Numbered from the stretch's first letter, positions 1 to 8,250 are shown. The stretch is DNA of 64,000 bases from UBA2965 sp036526135 (GCA_036526135.1 DATCZA010000017.1:62001-126000); one strand, 5' to 3'. Translations and numbers: made by a program. Notes: generated by a model not told the origin, from the letters alone.

Positions 1-1100
1 ACGTGGTTCCCCAGGACGTACTGGTTGTGGTCGATGGCGGGCGTGGTGCCGTCATGACTGCCCGCATAGGCCGGCTGGTCGAGGTTCTCCAGCTTGAAAA
101 CGCGCGTCCGGGTGTTGTGTCGAAAGCGCTGCTCGTCGAGCTCGTCGCCGAAGACGAAGTAGCTATGGTCAGGCGTGAGCCAGCCCTGATGGGTATAACC
201 GGACCCTGGATAAGTCACCTGGCTGAGGACAGCGGGTGCCGCCTTGTCGGTCACATCGACGATGACGAGGGTGTCTTCGTTGCTGTTGATGCAGATCTCC
301 CGACCGAAGTAATTCGGATCCGGACCCTGGTAGACGACGCAGTGCGCGTCGTGGGTATACCCCGCACTCGAATAGCATCCAGCGCCCCGAGGGTTCGTGG
401 GATTCGAGATGTCCACCATGTGCAGACCGCCACTGCAGGTGTCGGTGCCGACGGCAAACGCGTAGCCGCTGTCCTCGTTGATGACGATGTTGTGGGCGCT
501 GCCGAAGGCGTCGTAATGGGCCGCCTCGGTGATGTCGGGCGAGGCGTCGAGCAGCCTCGTCAGATCGAACACCTGCATGCCATGCCCGTCCGCCTCGCTT
601 ACGATGAACGCGTGATCCGAGTAGGTCTTGATATCGCGCCAGGTCGAATTCCAGTTCCTGGTGGGAAGCTTTCCCAGAACGACCGGATTGGCGGGGTCGG
701 TAATCTCCACGAATCCGGTGCCGTCGTTTAGACCAATCAGGGCGAACTCGCGTCCCGAGATCGAGTCGGTCCAGCCCCAGACGTCGTTTGCGCTGGCGCT
801 GGAGAGCCCGGCCGTACTCAGCGGAACAAGCGCCTGTAGGTGGACGTTGTGGCAGGGAAAGCCGTCGGCAAACCCGTCCACGCACCCAACGCTGCTCGCC
901 GCCGACAGCGCCTGGGCGCTGTGCGCATCGGCCTCCATGCGCCTCATCAGCGCCGTCGGGTTGGCCGGAGAACCCTTGAAGTACGGGCGTCCGCGACCGT
1001 CGTCGTCGGCAACGGCGGGCTGGATCAGCCAGCAAACGATGAGGCAACAGGCCCACCAGAACGGCTTCTGCCCCGGCATCCAGGTGACATCGCTGATCAT
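1..1100 (-). CDS. choice-of-anchor B family protein (3' end beyond left edge)
   Basis: A secreted protein of unknown function in the choice-of-anchor B family. The frame is open from the start to the left edge, so the C-terminus, where the anchor would lie, is not visible. The ATG at 1100 is preceded by GGTGGAG at a reasonable distance; an in-frame ATG nine bases upstream touches that same motif and is less likely. Residues 1-31 form a signal peptide (WWACCLIVCWLIQPAVA, then DDD). The body carries LVIVD/beta-propeller-like strands with recurrent phrases such as VEITDPANP, MVDISNPTNP and IVDVTDKAAP, and near the edge GDELDEQRF and GTTPAIDHNQYV, which I recognise from the family. A conserved Cys pair lies just after the signal peptide (VGCVDGFADGFPC). 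Function and partners are not known; it is not co-directional with any pathway partner apart from ssrA upstream. Confidence 0.8.
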   Translation of the reverse strand, partial: MISDVTWMPGQKPFWWACCLIVCWLIQPAVADDDGRGRPYFKGSPANPTALMRRMEADAHSAQALSAASSVGCVDGFADGFPCHNVHLQALVPLSTAGLSSASANDVWGWTDSISGREFALIGLNDGTGFVEITDPANPVVLGKLPTRNWNSTWRDIKTYSDHAFIVSEADGHGMQVFDLTRLLDASPDITEAAHYDAFGSAHNIVINEDSGYAFAVGTDTCSGGLHMVDISNPTNPRGAGCYSSAGYTHDAHCVVYQGPDPNYFGREICINSNEDTLVIVDVTDKAAPAVLSQVTYPGSGYTHQGWLTPDHSYFVFGDELDEQRFRHNTRTRVFKLENLDQPAYAGSHDGTTPAIDHNQYVLGNH

Positions 1101-1201
1101 GCTTCTCATCTCCACCCCGACCTTACAGCGATCACTCAGATATATAAGAAACTAAATTTACAACATGTTCCGATCAGCCACAATCCGTTCGCGAGAGGCA
1201 C

Positions 1202-1227
1202 AAAAAAGCCCGCACTGGGCGGGCTTT
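1202..1227 (-). terminator. Rho-independent terminator of ssrA
   Basis: On the minus strand a perfect GCCCGC/GCGGGC stem (arms 1208-1213 and 1219-1224, five-base loop, extended by AAA/TTT pairs) is followed by a run of six T. It starts about 35 bases beyond the mature tmRNA 3' end, the expected place for the ssrA terminator. Confidence 0.85.
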
Positions 1228-1260
1228 GCGGACGATCCTGGACTTGCCCGGATCGCATGT

Positions 1261-1618
1261 TGGTGGAGGCGGCGGGAGTTGAACCCGCGTCCGTTGGCAC
1301 TCGGCTGTTGGCTCTACATGCTTAGCTTCCGTCTATTGATTTAGCCTCGAGCGACCCGACGGTCAGGGTGCTGTCAGCGAGCCCGATTGGTTTTAACGCT
1401 TCAGCCCCGGGCGAGACGTCCACGCGATCCTGCAAACTTTGCCGTCGACTTCGCCTTGCAGGCCAAGCTCGTCGACGTAAGCGGGTTTTTTAGGCCGCTA
1501 GTGCGTAGTTTTCGTCGTTGGCAACTATATTAAGTTACAGCGATTGTTTAACGAGAGTCACTACCCTCTCGGCATGCACCGCAAGCTCCGTTACCCCCGT
1601 CGAAGCCAAATCGCCCCC
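1261..1618 (-). ncRNA. ssrA: transfer-messenger RNA (tmRNA)
   Basis: tmRNA rescues stalled ribosomes and tags the unfinished protein for proteolysis. The 5' end GGGGGCGATTTGGCTTCGAC and the 3' end with GGTTCAACTCCCGCCGCC followed by TCCACCA form the tRNA-like domain, with CCA encoded in the gene. The tag frame lies inside, preceded by the AT-rich upstream element, and the middle holds several self-complementary stretches that would form pseudoknots. The length, 358 bases, is normal for a one-piece proteobacterial tmRNA. A -10 box sits just upstream and a strong terminator just downstream, so it is an independent transcript. SmpB, its protein partner, is not in the window. Confidence 0.97.
1490..1522 (-). 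CDS. tmRNA proteolysis-tag reading frame
   Basis: Inside ssrA the resume codon GCC is followed by AAC GAC GAA AAC TAC GCA CTA GCG GCC TAA, giving the tag (A)NDENYALAA. With the alanine carried by the tmRNA itself this matches the enterobacterial tag, whose LAA end is the ClpXP/ClpAP degron. Confidence 0.93.
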   Translation of the reverse strand, partial: ANDENYALAA

Positions 1619-1636
1619 ATTTACGAGGTGACGCGA

Positions 1637-1642
1637 ATTGTA
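1637..1642 (-). promoter_or_regulatory. probable -10 element of ssrA
   Basis: TACAAT on the minus strand lies 18 bases before the mature tmRNA 5' end, which leaves a short leader for RNase P to remove, as is known for tmRNA precursors. The hexamer 17 bases further upstream (GTAACG) is a poor -35, so only the -10 is convincing. Confidence 0.5.
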
Positions 1643-1711
1643 TCACGCGTCAAATATAACGTTACTGCATAATAACTGACTGATTTCACGAGAATTGGTT
1701 CCCCTATCAAC

Positions 1712-3100
1712 ATGCCCCGTTTTGGTGTTTTGAAACCTGTGCTGGCCGCCGCACTCGCCGCCGCACTCGCCGCCGCACTCGCCGCCACACTCGCCGCCAC
1801 ACCGGCCGCAGCGCAGGCGCCAGCCCAGGAGCCGCCGCTGGATTCCCGCAGCTTCATAGAGCGGTCGGTAACGCTGCTGAAAGAAGAAGAGTACGCGCTG
1901 GCCAGAACCTATCTCGCGCCGGCACTCATCGACTATCGCCTGACACCGGGCGAGCGCTCCCGCGCCTACTACCTGCGCGGCTTCACCTTCTTCGCCGAGG
2001 GCTTCTACGTCTCCGCAGGCAAAGACTACGCGCGGGCCCTGGAGTTCAACCCGGACAACCCCGTGGCCCTGGCCGCCATGGCCGACCTCTACTTCCGGGG
2101 CCTGGGCGTGGAGGCGGATTACGTCATCGCCTACCAGCTCTACTCCAAAGCGGCCGCCGACGGCCACGCGAACGCCCAGTTCCACACCGGTTACCTGGAA
2201 CTCGAAGGTATCGGCATCGAGAAGAACCTGGACAGTGCCAGGGGATGGCTGCACAAAGCCGCAGATCAGGACGTGGTGCCCGCCATGATTCACATGGCAC
2301 GCAGCTACCGGACAGAGGCCACCGACAGCCCGGATCCGGACCAGGCCCGAGCCTGGTACGAGAGGGCTTTCGCCGCGGGAAGCGCAGACGCGCTGGTGGC
2401 TCTGGCCTTCATGCACCAGGACGGGGACTTCGGCGCGCCGGACCCTGAAAAGGCGCTGGAGCTCTTCACCCGGGCTGCCCAGGAAGGCTCCGGGGCCGCC
2501 CAGGTCAGCCTGGCGCACATGCACATCACCGGCGAGCTGCTGCCACAGGACTACGCCAAGGCCCTGGAGCTGCTTCAGCAGGCGGCAAGGCAGGGGGTGC
2601 CGGCCAGCTACCTGGGGCTCGGGCACATTTACGACACGGGCCTGGGCGTGAAGCCCGATCGCGCGACGGCCGAGAACTGGTACCGACTGGCGGCTGAGGC
2701 CGAGCTGCTCCCGGCGCAGCTCCGCCTGGTCAGGCTCCTGCTCCGGGAGGACGACAGCACCTCCGACCGGGAAGCCATGGCGTGGCTCGCCAGGGCCGCC
2801 CGACAGGACGACCCACAGGCCCACAACGACTATGCGTGGCTGCTTGCTACCCACGAGGAAGCCGACCTTCGCGACGGCGACCTGGCCATCGAGTTTGCCG
2901 AGCGCGCTGTCGCCCGCGAGCGCATACCAAGCTATCTGGACACCCTGGCAGCCGCGTACGCCGAAGCCGGCCGATTCGAGGACGCCGTCAGCACCCAGGA
3001 ACAGGCCATCGCGATGCTGAACGAAGCGGAGGGGGAGATTCGCGCGGAGCTTGCCGAGCACCTGGATGCATACCAGGCCGGCAGACCCTGGCGGGAATAA
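1712..3100 (+). CDS. secreted Sel1/TPR-repeat protein
   Basis: A 462-residue exported solenoid protein. Residues 1-34 are an Ala/Leu-rich signal peptide ending PAAAQA, built from near-identical four-residue units (LAAA, LAAA, LAAA, LAAT, LAAT) encoded by a 12-bp tandem repeat. From about residue 95 to 350 there are roughly seven Sel1-like repeats (for example RGLGVEADYVIAYQLYSKAA and TGLGVKPDRATAENWYRLAA), followed by TPR-like helices to residue 455. Such proteins act as protein-protein scaffolds, often in the periplasm; no partner is indicated here. It is transcribed away from ssrA, and its Shine-Dalgarno sequence is weak. The small winged-helix gene follows after about 54 bases. Confidence 0.85.
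   Translation: MPRFGVLKPVLAAALAAALAAALAATLAATPAAAQAPAQEPPLDSRSFIERSVTLLKEEEYALARTYLAPALIDYRLTPGERSRAYYLRGFTFFAEGFYVSAGKDYARALEFNPDNPVALAAMADLYFRGLGVEADYVIAYQLYSKAAADGHANAQFHTGYLELEGIGIEKNLDSARGWLHKAADQDVVPAMIHMARSYRTEATDSPDPDQARAWYERAFAAGSADALVALAFMHQDGDFGAPDPEKALELFTRAAQEGSGAAQVSLAHMHITGELLPQDYAKALELLQQAARQGVPASYLGLGHIYDTGLGVKPDRATAENWYRLAAEAELLPAQLRLVRLLLREDDSTSDREAMAWLARAARQDDPQAHNDYAWLLATHEEADLRDGDLAIEFAERAVARERIPSYLDTLAAAYAEAGRFEDAVSTQEQAIAMLNEAEGEIRAELAEHLDAYQAGRPWRE
1742..1801 (+). repeat. five tandem 12-bp units in a signal-peptide coding region
   Basis: The units are CTGGCCGCCGCA, then CTCGCCGCCGCA twice, then CTCGCCGCCACA twice. Each encodes LAAA or LAAT of the hydrophobic core of the Sel1-protein signal peptide. 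The unit length is a multiple of three, so gain or loss of a copy would keep the frame and change the core by four residues. Confidence 0.9.
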
Positions 3101-3154
3101 GGGGTTTCTGGTACAAAACGCGCGGCTGAAAAGTCAGCATTCGAGGACCAACGG

Positions 3155-3400
3155 TTGAGCATCGAACAACGCCGCACCAAGAGAATCTTCAGGGTGATCC
3201 AGGAGATCGTCGGGGCGAAGGGCCGCGATTTCCGTCCTGGCGATATCGCCTCGGTGCTGCGCGAGCGCGGCCAGCCGCTCGGGGCGTGGGAAATTCGCGG
3301 CCAGCTGTCCATTTTGGAGGCAGAGGGGCTCATCCGGCTCGTACCGGAAAGTGGCAGCTGGGAGATGGCGTCCTCCGAGAACCACCGCGCGGTCAGCTGA
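3155..3400 (+). CDS. small winged-helix-like protein, function unknown
   Basis: An 81-residue soluble protein. The start is TTG with GAGG about eight bases upstream; I see no better start. The sequence reads as helix-turn-helix followed by a short wing: FRPGDIASVLRERGQPLGAWEIRGQLSILEAEGLIRLV, then a beta-turn PESGSWEM. The basic N-terminus (QRRTKRIFRVIQEIV) would suit nucleic-acid contact. It contains no catalytic motif. It lies between the Sel1 gene and xseB on the same strand. DNA binding is an inference from pattern only; it could equally be a small protein-interaction wing domain. Confidence 0.65.
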   Translation: MSIEQRRTKRIFRVIQEIVGAKGRDFRPGDIASVLRERGQPLGAWEIRGQLSILEAEGLIRLVPESGSWEMASSENHRAVS

Positions 3401-3469
3401 TCGGATTCGCCACCGGCGCCCGAGCATCGTTTCCTTGCGCCCCCAACCCGTGCCGGTTACCGTTTGGTG

Positions 3470-3730
3470 ATGGCGAAAACCTCCGAGACCCCCGACGACC
3501 TTTCCGACGAGCTCGATTTCGAATCGGCGCTCGAGGACCTCGAATCCCTCGTGGAAAGCATGGAGTCCGGCGAGATGTCCCTGGAGGAATCGCTGCGCGC
3601 CTTCGAACGCGGCATCAAGCTGACCCGGCACTGCCAGTCCGCGCTGAAAGCGGCGGAGCTCAAGGTACGCATGCTCACCGAGAACGACGAGCTCGTTGCG
3701 CTGGACGCCGACGACCCGCCACCGGAATGA
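3470..3730 (+). CDS. xseB: exodeoxyribonuclease VII small subunit
   Basis: XseB is the short helical subunit of exonuclease VII, the single-strand DNA exonuclease whose large subunit XseA is not in this window. The core matches the family: LDFESALEDLESLVESMESG, then LSLEES-type MSLEESLRAFERGIKLTRHCQSAL and an acidic tail. The first in-frame codons are TTG-GTG-ATG at 3464, 3467 and 3470; I took the ATG (86 residues) because none has a clear Shine-Dalgarno sequence. The stop overlaps the ispA start (ATGA), so the pair is translationally coupled, the usual xseB-ispA arrangement. dxs, which often follows, is missing here. Confidence 0.92.
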   Translation: MAKTSETPDDLSDELDFESALEDLESLVESMESGEMSLEESLRAFERGIKLTRHCQSALKAAELKVRMLTENDELVALDADDPPPE

Positions 3731-4608
3731 CTCCCGAACTCGACGAGCTACGCGCGCTCATCAACGACGCGCTCGATCACCACCTTCCCAGTTCTTCCGC
3801 CATCGCCCAACCCCTGGTGGACGCCATGCGTTACACCACCCTGGGCGGAGGCAAACGCATCCGCCCGATGCTGGTGTGCGCAACCTGCACCGGGCTCGGC
3901 GGGGCGCTGGAAGACGCGCTGGCGCCGGCGTGCGCGGTGGAGTTCATCCACGCCTACTCCCTGATCCACGACGACCTGCCGTCAATGGACGACGACGAGC
4001 TGCGCCACGGGCTGCCCAGCAGCCACATCAAGTTCGGCGAGGCCACGGCGGTGCTCGCCGGCGACGCCCTGCAGGCGCTGGCGTTCGAGACTCTGTCGAG
4101 GGCACCCTCGGGGTCCGACGCCCAGCGGCTGCGCGCCGTGCAGCTGCTCGCCAGAGCCGCCGGACCCCAGGGGATGGTGGGCGGGCAGAGCTACGATCTG
4201 GAATCCGAGCGGAAGAAGCTGAGCCTGAGCCAGCTGCAGACCCTGCACGCGGCCAAGACCGGAGCGCTGATCACGGCGGCGGTGGAGATCGGCGCGCTTT
4301 TCGGCAAGCCCGATCTTTCCCCCGAGAAACACGTGCTCATCTCCGAGTTCGCCGCCAGGATCGGTCTCGCTTTCCAGGTCATCGACGACATCCTGGACGT
4401 CACGGCCACCACGGAAAAGCTCGGCAAACCAGCCGGCTCCGACACGGGAGCAGGCAAGAGCACGTTTCCTTCGCTGATCGGCGTCGAGTCCGCGCGCGGG
4501 ATGGCCGAAGAGCTGCTGGCCGAAGCGCTGCCCATGCTGGATCGGGTCGGTATCAAGCACTCGCTGCTCAAGGATCTCGCGGAGCTGATCGTCAAGCGGG
4601 CCTTCTGA
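3727..4608 (+). CDS. ispA: farnesyl diphosphate synthase (polyprenyl synthetase)
   Basis: IspA condenses isopentenyl diphosphate with dimethylallyl and geranyl diphosphate to make farnesyl diphosphate for undecaprenyl and quinone synthesis in the cytosol. The start overlaps the xseB stop as ATGA and gives 293 residues, normal for the family. GGGKRIRP (about 40-47) is the IPP-binding stretch, HDDLPSMDDDELRHG (81-95) carries the first aspartate-rich motif, and VIDDILD (218-224) the second. GQSYDL and HAAKTGAL are further family signatures. The next gene faces it with an 8-base gap. Confidence 0.96.
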   Translation: MTPELDELRALINDALDHHLPSSSAIAQPLVDAMRYTTLGGGKRIRPMLVCATCTGLGGALEDALAPACAVEFIHAYSLIHDDLPSMDDDELRHGLPSSHIKFGEATAVLAGDALQALAFETLSRAPSGSDAQRLRAVQLLARAAGPQGMVGGQSYDLESERKKLSLSQLQTLHAAKTGALITAAVEIGALFGKPDLSPEKHVLISEFAARIGLAFQVIDDILDVTATTEKLGKPAGSDTGAGKSTFPSLIGVESARGMAEELLAEALPMLDRVGIKHSLLKDLAELIVKRAF

Positions 4609-4616
4609 ACCCTCGC

Positions 4617-5261
4617 TCAGTGCTGCTTGGTGAGGGTGAGCACCCCCGCGTTTTCCTGCAGGCTCACCTGGCGCAGGAACGACATGCCCAGCAGCGGCTC
4701 GAGCGGGTACTCGCCTTCGATGATGGCGGCGCGCACGTTGTGGGCCGTGATGCCACCGACCACAATCTCATCCAACGTGACGAAATGCGTGTCGGCAGTG
4801 CCCTGCGCGGTCTGCACCGTGCCCTGGTGCGACTCGTCGAACTCGATGCCCAGCTGCCGGGCATGCACCGCGCTGATGGCGACCACCGACGCGCCGGTGT
4901 CGACGAGGAAGTTGGTGAAGCGATTGTTGATGGCGCCGCGAATCCAGTACTGGCCCAATGAATCGGAGCTGATCATCACCTGGGCCTTGTCGACCGCGCG
5001 GTATTGACTGGAAACGCGTTCGGACAGCCCGACGAGGTGCTCCCGGCCCTGATAGGCCATGCGCGCCTGCCTGGCATCCGCGGAGACGAGGGTCACCCCG
5101 CCGCGGGTCTCGCCCGCTTTCATCACGAACTCGCCGCCCTGCATGCGAACCACGGCGTGGTTCTTGAACAGCCCCACCACCTCCACGGGCAAAGCCGAAG
5201 CGATCGCGTTGATCGGCATGACGAGAGAGAACACGCAGAGAACCCGCACGAGGTATTTCAT
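4617..5261 (-). CDS. TIGR02281-type clan AA aspartic protease (retropepsin-like)
   Basis: A 214-residue periplasmic protein. Residues 1-23 are a signal peptide (ending AIASA). The C-terminal half is a single-lobe retropepsin fold: NFLVDTGASVVAIS (118-131) has the catalytic DTGAS, and LLGMSFLRQVSLQENAGVLTL near the end is the family's conserved tail. One active-site aspartate per chain means it must dimerise to work as a protease. The N-terminal 90 residues (VVGLFKNHAVVRMQGG) are typical of the family. The physiological substrate is unknown. It is a lone minus-strand gene between convergent ispA and the pgpA group. Confidence 0.85.
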   Translation of the reverse strand: MKYLVRVLCVFSLVMPINAIASALPVEVVGLFKNHAVVRMQGGEFVMKAGETRGGVTLVSADARQARMAYQGREHLVGLSERVSSQYRAVDKAQVMISSDSLGQYWIRGAINNRFTNFLVDTGASVVAISAVHARQLGIEFDESHQGTVQTAQGTADTHFVTLDEIVVGGITAHNVRAAIIEGEYPLEPLLGMSFLRQVSLQENAGVLTLTKQH

Positions 5262-5312
5262 GGTCGTCCGTGAACGCGACTTGACGGCCTTCGAGTGTAG
5301 TCAGCCTCGACG

Positions 5313-5801
5313 CTAAAACCCGCCGCCAATGGCCCAGATTGAGACCTGCAGCACAAAAAGCGCCATGGCGCCGGCGATGACGTCATCGAGCATGACGCCC
5401 AAGCCTCCGCGCACGCGGGCTTCCACGGCACGAACCGGCCAGGGCTTCCAGATGTCGAACAGGCGAAACAGGCCGAAGGCGGCGGCGACCACGAGAGGAT
5501 CCTGGCCGGTACCGATCAGCACCAACCACATGCCGGCAAACTCGTCGATGACGATGGCGGGCGCATCACCGACGTCGTGGCGTCGGTGCACCCGGCCGAT
5601 GAGCAGCGTGCCCGCGATTAGCACCAGCAAGGCCCCGGCGGCCTGGACCCACCAGAGCGCACCGCCAAGGAGCGGCCACCAGAGCGCTGTCGCCGCCAGG
5701 CTGCCCCAAGTACCCGGCGCTCCCGGCAGAAAGCCGCTGCCGAAGCCGCAGGAGATCAATACTGCGGGGTCGCGCGCGTCGCGCCAGGAGATAGTGCTCA
5801 T
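5313..5801 (-). CDS. pgpA: phosphatidylglycerophosphatase A
   Basis: PgpA removes the phosphate from phosphatidylglycerophosphate to give phosphatidylglycerol at the inner membrane. Signatures seen are GFLPGAPGTWGSLAA (about 23-37), VIDEFAGMW (84-92), LFRLFDIWKPWPV (111-123) and GVMLDDVIAG (135-144), with hydrophobic stretches between and a C-terminal membrane helix. The ATG at 5801 overlaps the thiL stop by one base (TGATG), giving 162 residues. Last gene of the nrdR-ribD-nusB-thiL-pgpA series. Confidence 0.95.
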   Translation of the reverse strand: MSTISWRDARDPAVLISCGFGSGFLPGAPGTWGSLAATALWWPLLGGALWWVQAAGALLVLIAGTLLIGRVHRRHDVGDAPAIVIDEFAGMWLVLIGTGQDPLVVAAAFGLFRLFDIWKPWPVRAVEARVRGGLGVMLDDVIAGAMALFVLQVSIWAIGGGF

Positions 5802-6706
5802 CAGCGAAAGTGCTGGTAGCCGGCGGCCGAAACCGGCCGAGCGTCCAGCGTGATTTCCGACCCCGCCACCACGGTGCCGATCCTGGTGCAGGCGACACCG
5901 AGCTCCCCGGGCTCCGCGGCGGCGGTGAAGCACAGCTCGTAATCGTCGCCGCCAAAGAGCGCGTGCTCGAGCTTCGCGCCGGCCATGACCGGGATGGATG
6001 CGCCGTCGAGCTCGGCCCCGGTGCCGCTGGCACGGCACAGGTGCCCGAGGTCCTGCAGCAGCCCGTCGGACACGTCGATGGCGCTGCTGGCCAAACCGCG
6101 CAGCCGCTTTCCCGCCTCGAGGCGCGGTGCGGGCAGAAAGTAGCGAGCGTCCAGAGCGTCGAGGTCGGCTTCCACCCGGCGCTCACCGAGCCCACCCCGG
6201 GTAAGGGCAGCTGCAGCCCCACCAAGCTCTCCGGTGACGTACACGCCGTGCCCGGGACGGGCGCCGCCACGGGTAATGGCCGAACCCGCGGGTAACCAGC
6301 CGTGCACGCTCACCGTGATGGTCAGCGGTCCACGCGCGATGTTGCCGCCAACCACGGGCGCGGACGCCTCTTGCGCCGCCCGGGCCATGCCGGACGCAAG
6401 CTGCCGCGTCCACTCGGCGTCCATCTCCGGAAGCGTCAGCGCTACCAGGGCGAACCCCGGCTCCGCACCCATGGCGGCCAGGTCCGAAAGGCTCACCATC
6501 AGCGACCGGTAACCGATGAGGGAAGCGCCAGCCGAAGCAGGAAAGTGGACGTCGCCGACCACGGCGTCGATGGAGGAGACGAGATCGGCGCCTTCAGGCG
6601 CCGCGATCACCGCGGCGTCGTCGCCGGGGCCAACGCGGACGGCGCCACCTCCGGTGGCCGCGCCCAGCACGTCGAGGATCTCTCTGATGAGATCGAACTC
6701 GTTCAC
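5801..6706 (-). CDS. thiL: thiamine-monophosphate kinase
   Basis: ThiL phosphorylates thiamine monophosphate to the active cofactor thiamine diphosphate. The protein has 301 residues. Conserved pieces are VGPGDDAAVI near residue 30, the substrate/metal stretch SSIDAVVGDVHFP, ASMG-type LSDLAAMGAEP, VVGGNIARGP, and AIDVSDGLLQDLGHLCRASGTGAE with GGDDYELCFT in the C-terminal half. The start lies within an ATGA overlap with nusB and its stop overlaps pgpA, so the three are read as one operon. Confidence 0.96.
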   Translation of the reverse strand: MNEFDLIREILDVLGAATGGGAVRVGPGDDAAVIAAPEGADLVSSIDAVVGDVHFPASAGASLIGYRSLMVSLSDLAAMGAEPGFALVALTLPEMDAEWTRQLASGMARAAQEASAPVVGGNIARGPLTITVSVHGWLPAGSAITRGGARPGHGVYVTGELGGAAAALTRGGLGERRVEADLDALDARYFLPAPRLEAGKRLRGLASSAIDVSDGLLQDLGHLCRASGTGAELDGASIPVMAGAKLEHALFGGDDYELCFTAAAEPGELGVACTRIGTVVAGSEITLDARPVSAAGYQHFR

Positions 6707-7137
6707 CCGCCCCGCCGCTCCGGTTCCCTCAGGAGGTGGGACAGTCCGTCCAGAACCCCGTTGACGTACTTGTAGCCCTCCTCGGCGCCAAAGAGCTTGG
6801 CAAGCTCGACGTACTCGTCGATGACCACGCGATAGGGAACGTCGATGCGGTGGGCGAGCTCGTAAGTGCCGAGGCGCAGGATTGCGCGCTCGACCTGATC
6901 GAGCTCGTTCACGCCCCGGTCCAGCAGGGGCGCGAAAAGCGCATCCAGCTCGGCTGCCGAGCTCAGCACGCCGCGCAGCAGCTCGTCGAAGAAGTCGCCG
7001 TCGGCCCTAGTGAGCGCTTTGCCGAACTCCGCCGTGACCGTCGCCGCATCGGCGCCCGTGATCTGCCACTGGTACACGGCTTGGACCAGGGCCCTTCGGG
7101 CGCGGCGGCGGGCCCACGGATTCGGCTTGGGGTTCAT
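6703..7137 (-). CDS. nusB: transcription antitermination factor NusB
   Basis: NusB binds boxA RNA together with NusE (ribosomal protein S10) and helps the antitermination complex on rRNA operons. The 144 residues cover the whole family: basic N-terminus (RRRARRALVQAVYQW), FFDELLRGV, LDQVERAILRLGTYELAHR, VIDEYVELAKLFGAEEGYKYVNGVLD. It overlaps thiL by four bases and lies 18 bases after ribD. In many proteobacteria ribH immediately precedes nusB; here it does not. Confidence 0.97.
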   Translation of the reverse strand: MNPKPNPWARRRARRALVQAVYQWQITGADAATVTAEFGKALTRADGDFFDELLRGVLSSAAELDALFAPLLDRGVNELDQVERAILRLGTYELAHRIDVPYRVVIDEYVELAKLFGAEEGYKYVNGVLDGLSHLLREPERRGG

Positions 7138-7155
7138 TGCTGATAGGGGTCCCGT

Positions 7156-8250
7156 TCAGGCGCGCGCCAGGCGGATCCTCAGATCGTCGCCCACCGGCTC
7201 GCAATCGATCATTTTAGCCTGAACCGCCCCGCTCATGGTCTCGATGGGAAGGTGAGCCAGCGGCCGCGCATCGCTGCCGAGCAGCTTGGGCGCGACGTAG
7301 ACGATCATCTCGTCCCACAAGCCGGCGCGGATGAACGCGCCCAGCAGCCTCGCGCCAGCTTCCACCAGAACCTCGTTGCAGCCCCGGCGGCCGAGCTCCG
7401 CCAGCATCCCGCCGAGGTCCACCTTGCCCCGATCGGCTCCCGTCGCAACCCCGAGGCAGACGTGCTCGATATCGGGCACGTGGGGTTCGGCGTCCGGGCC
7501 GTGAAAGAGGATGGTCTGGCCGGGCCCGGCAAAGACGGCGGCGTCCGCGGGCAGCTCCAGCCGGGAATCGGCGATGGCCCGCAGCGGCTGACGGATCGCC
7601 CCGTCCACCCGGAACCGCTCGTCGCGGACGGTGAGGCTCGCATCGTCTGCCATGATGGTTCCCGAGCCGCTGACGATGGCGCAGCTTTGGGCGCGCCATG
7701 CCTGCACGTCGGCACGCGCCGCCTCGCTGGTGATCCACTTGCTCTCCCCCGACGCCATTCCCGTGCGCCCGTCCAGGGATATGGCGGTCTTGAGCCTGAC
7801 CAGGGGGCGGCCCTTGGCGATCCGGCAGCGATAGCCCGCGTTCAGCTCCAGGGCCTGCGGCATCTCGATGACTTCAACCGGTATGCCAGCCTGCTGCAGC
7901 GCGGCGAAGCCCCGCCCGGCGACCTCGGGATGCGGATCCGTCATGGCCGCCACCACGCGACCGACCCGCGCCTCGATGAGAGTGTCGCTGCACGGCGGCG
8001 TGCGGCCGTGAAAAGCGCAGGGCTCGAGGGAAACGTATACGGTGGCACCTTCCACGAAGCCCCCGGCGTCGGCGATGGCGTTCACCTCCGCGTGGCCTTC
8101 ACCGGCTCGCACGTGCCAGCCGCGGCCGAGCACGGTGCCGTCACGGACGATGATGCATCCCACACGTGGGTTCGGCGTGCACGTGTACATGCCTCGCGCG
8201 GCCAGCTCCACGGCGCTTTGCAGGTAGACGAGATCCGAGTCGGCGGCCAT
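7156..8250 (-). CDS. ribD: bifunctional riboflavin deaminase/reductase RibD
   Basis: RibD carries out the second and third steps of riboflavin synthesis: deamination of the pyrimidine and reduction of the ribosyl side chain. The N-terminal deaminase has the zinc motifs HAEVNA (53-58) and PCAFHGRTPPC (77-87). The C-terminal reductase begins near RLKTAISLDGRTGMASGESKWI and ends with EVLVEAGARLLGAFI and YVAPKLLG. An upstream TTG at 8259 is in frame, but the ATG at 8250 (364 residues) fits the family better. It follows nrdR by 47 bases. The other riboflavin genes usually placed between ribD and nusB are not here. Confidence 0.95.
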   Translation of the reverse strand: MAADSDLVYLQSAVELAARGMYTCTPNPRVGCIIVRDGTVLGRGWHVRAGEGHAEVNAIADAGGFVEGATVYVSLEPCAFHGRTPPCSDTLIEARVGRVVAAMTDPHPEVAGRGFAALQQAGIPVEVIEMPQALELNAGYRCRIAKGRPLVRLKTAISLDGRTGMASGESKWITSEAARADVQAWRAQSCAIVSGSGTIMADDASLTVRDERFRVDGAIRQPLRAIADSRLELPADAAVFAGPGQTILFHGPDAEPHVPDIEHVCLGVATGADRGKVDLGGMLAELGRRGCNEVLVEAGARLLGAFIRAGLWDEMIVYVAPKLLGSDARPLAHLPIETMSGAVQAKMIDCEPVGDDLRIRLARA

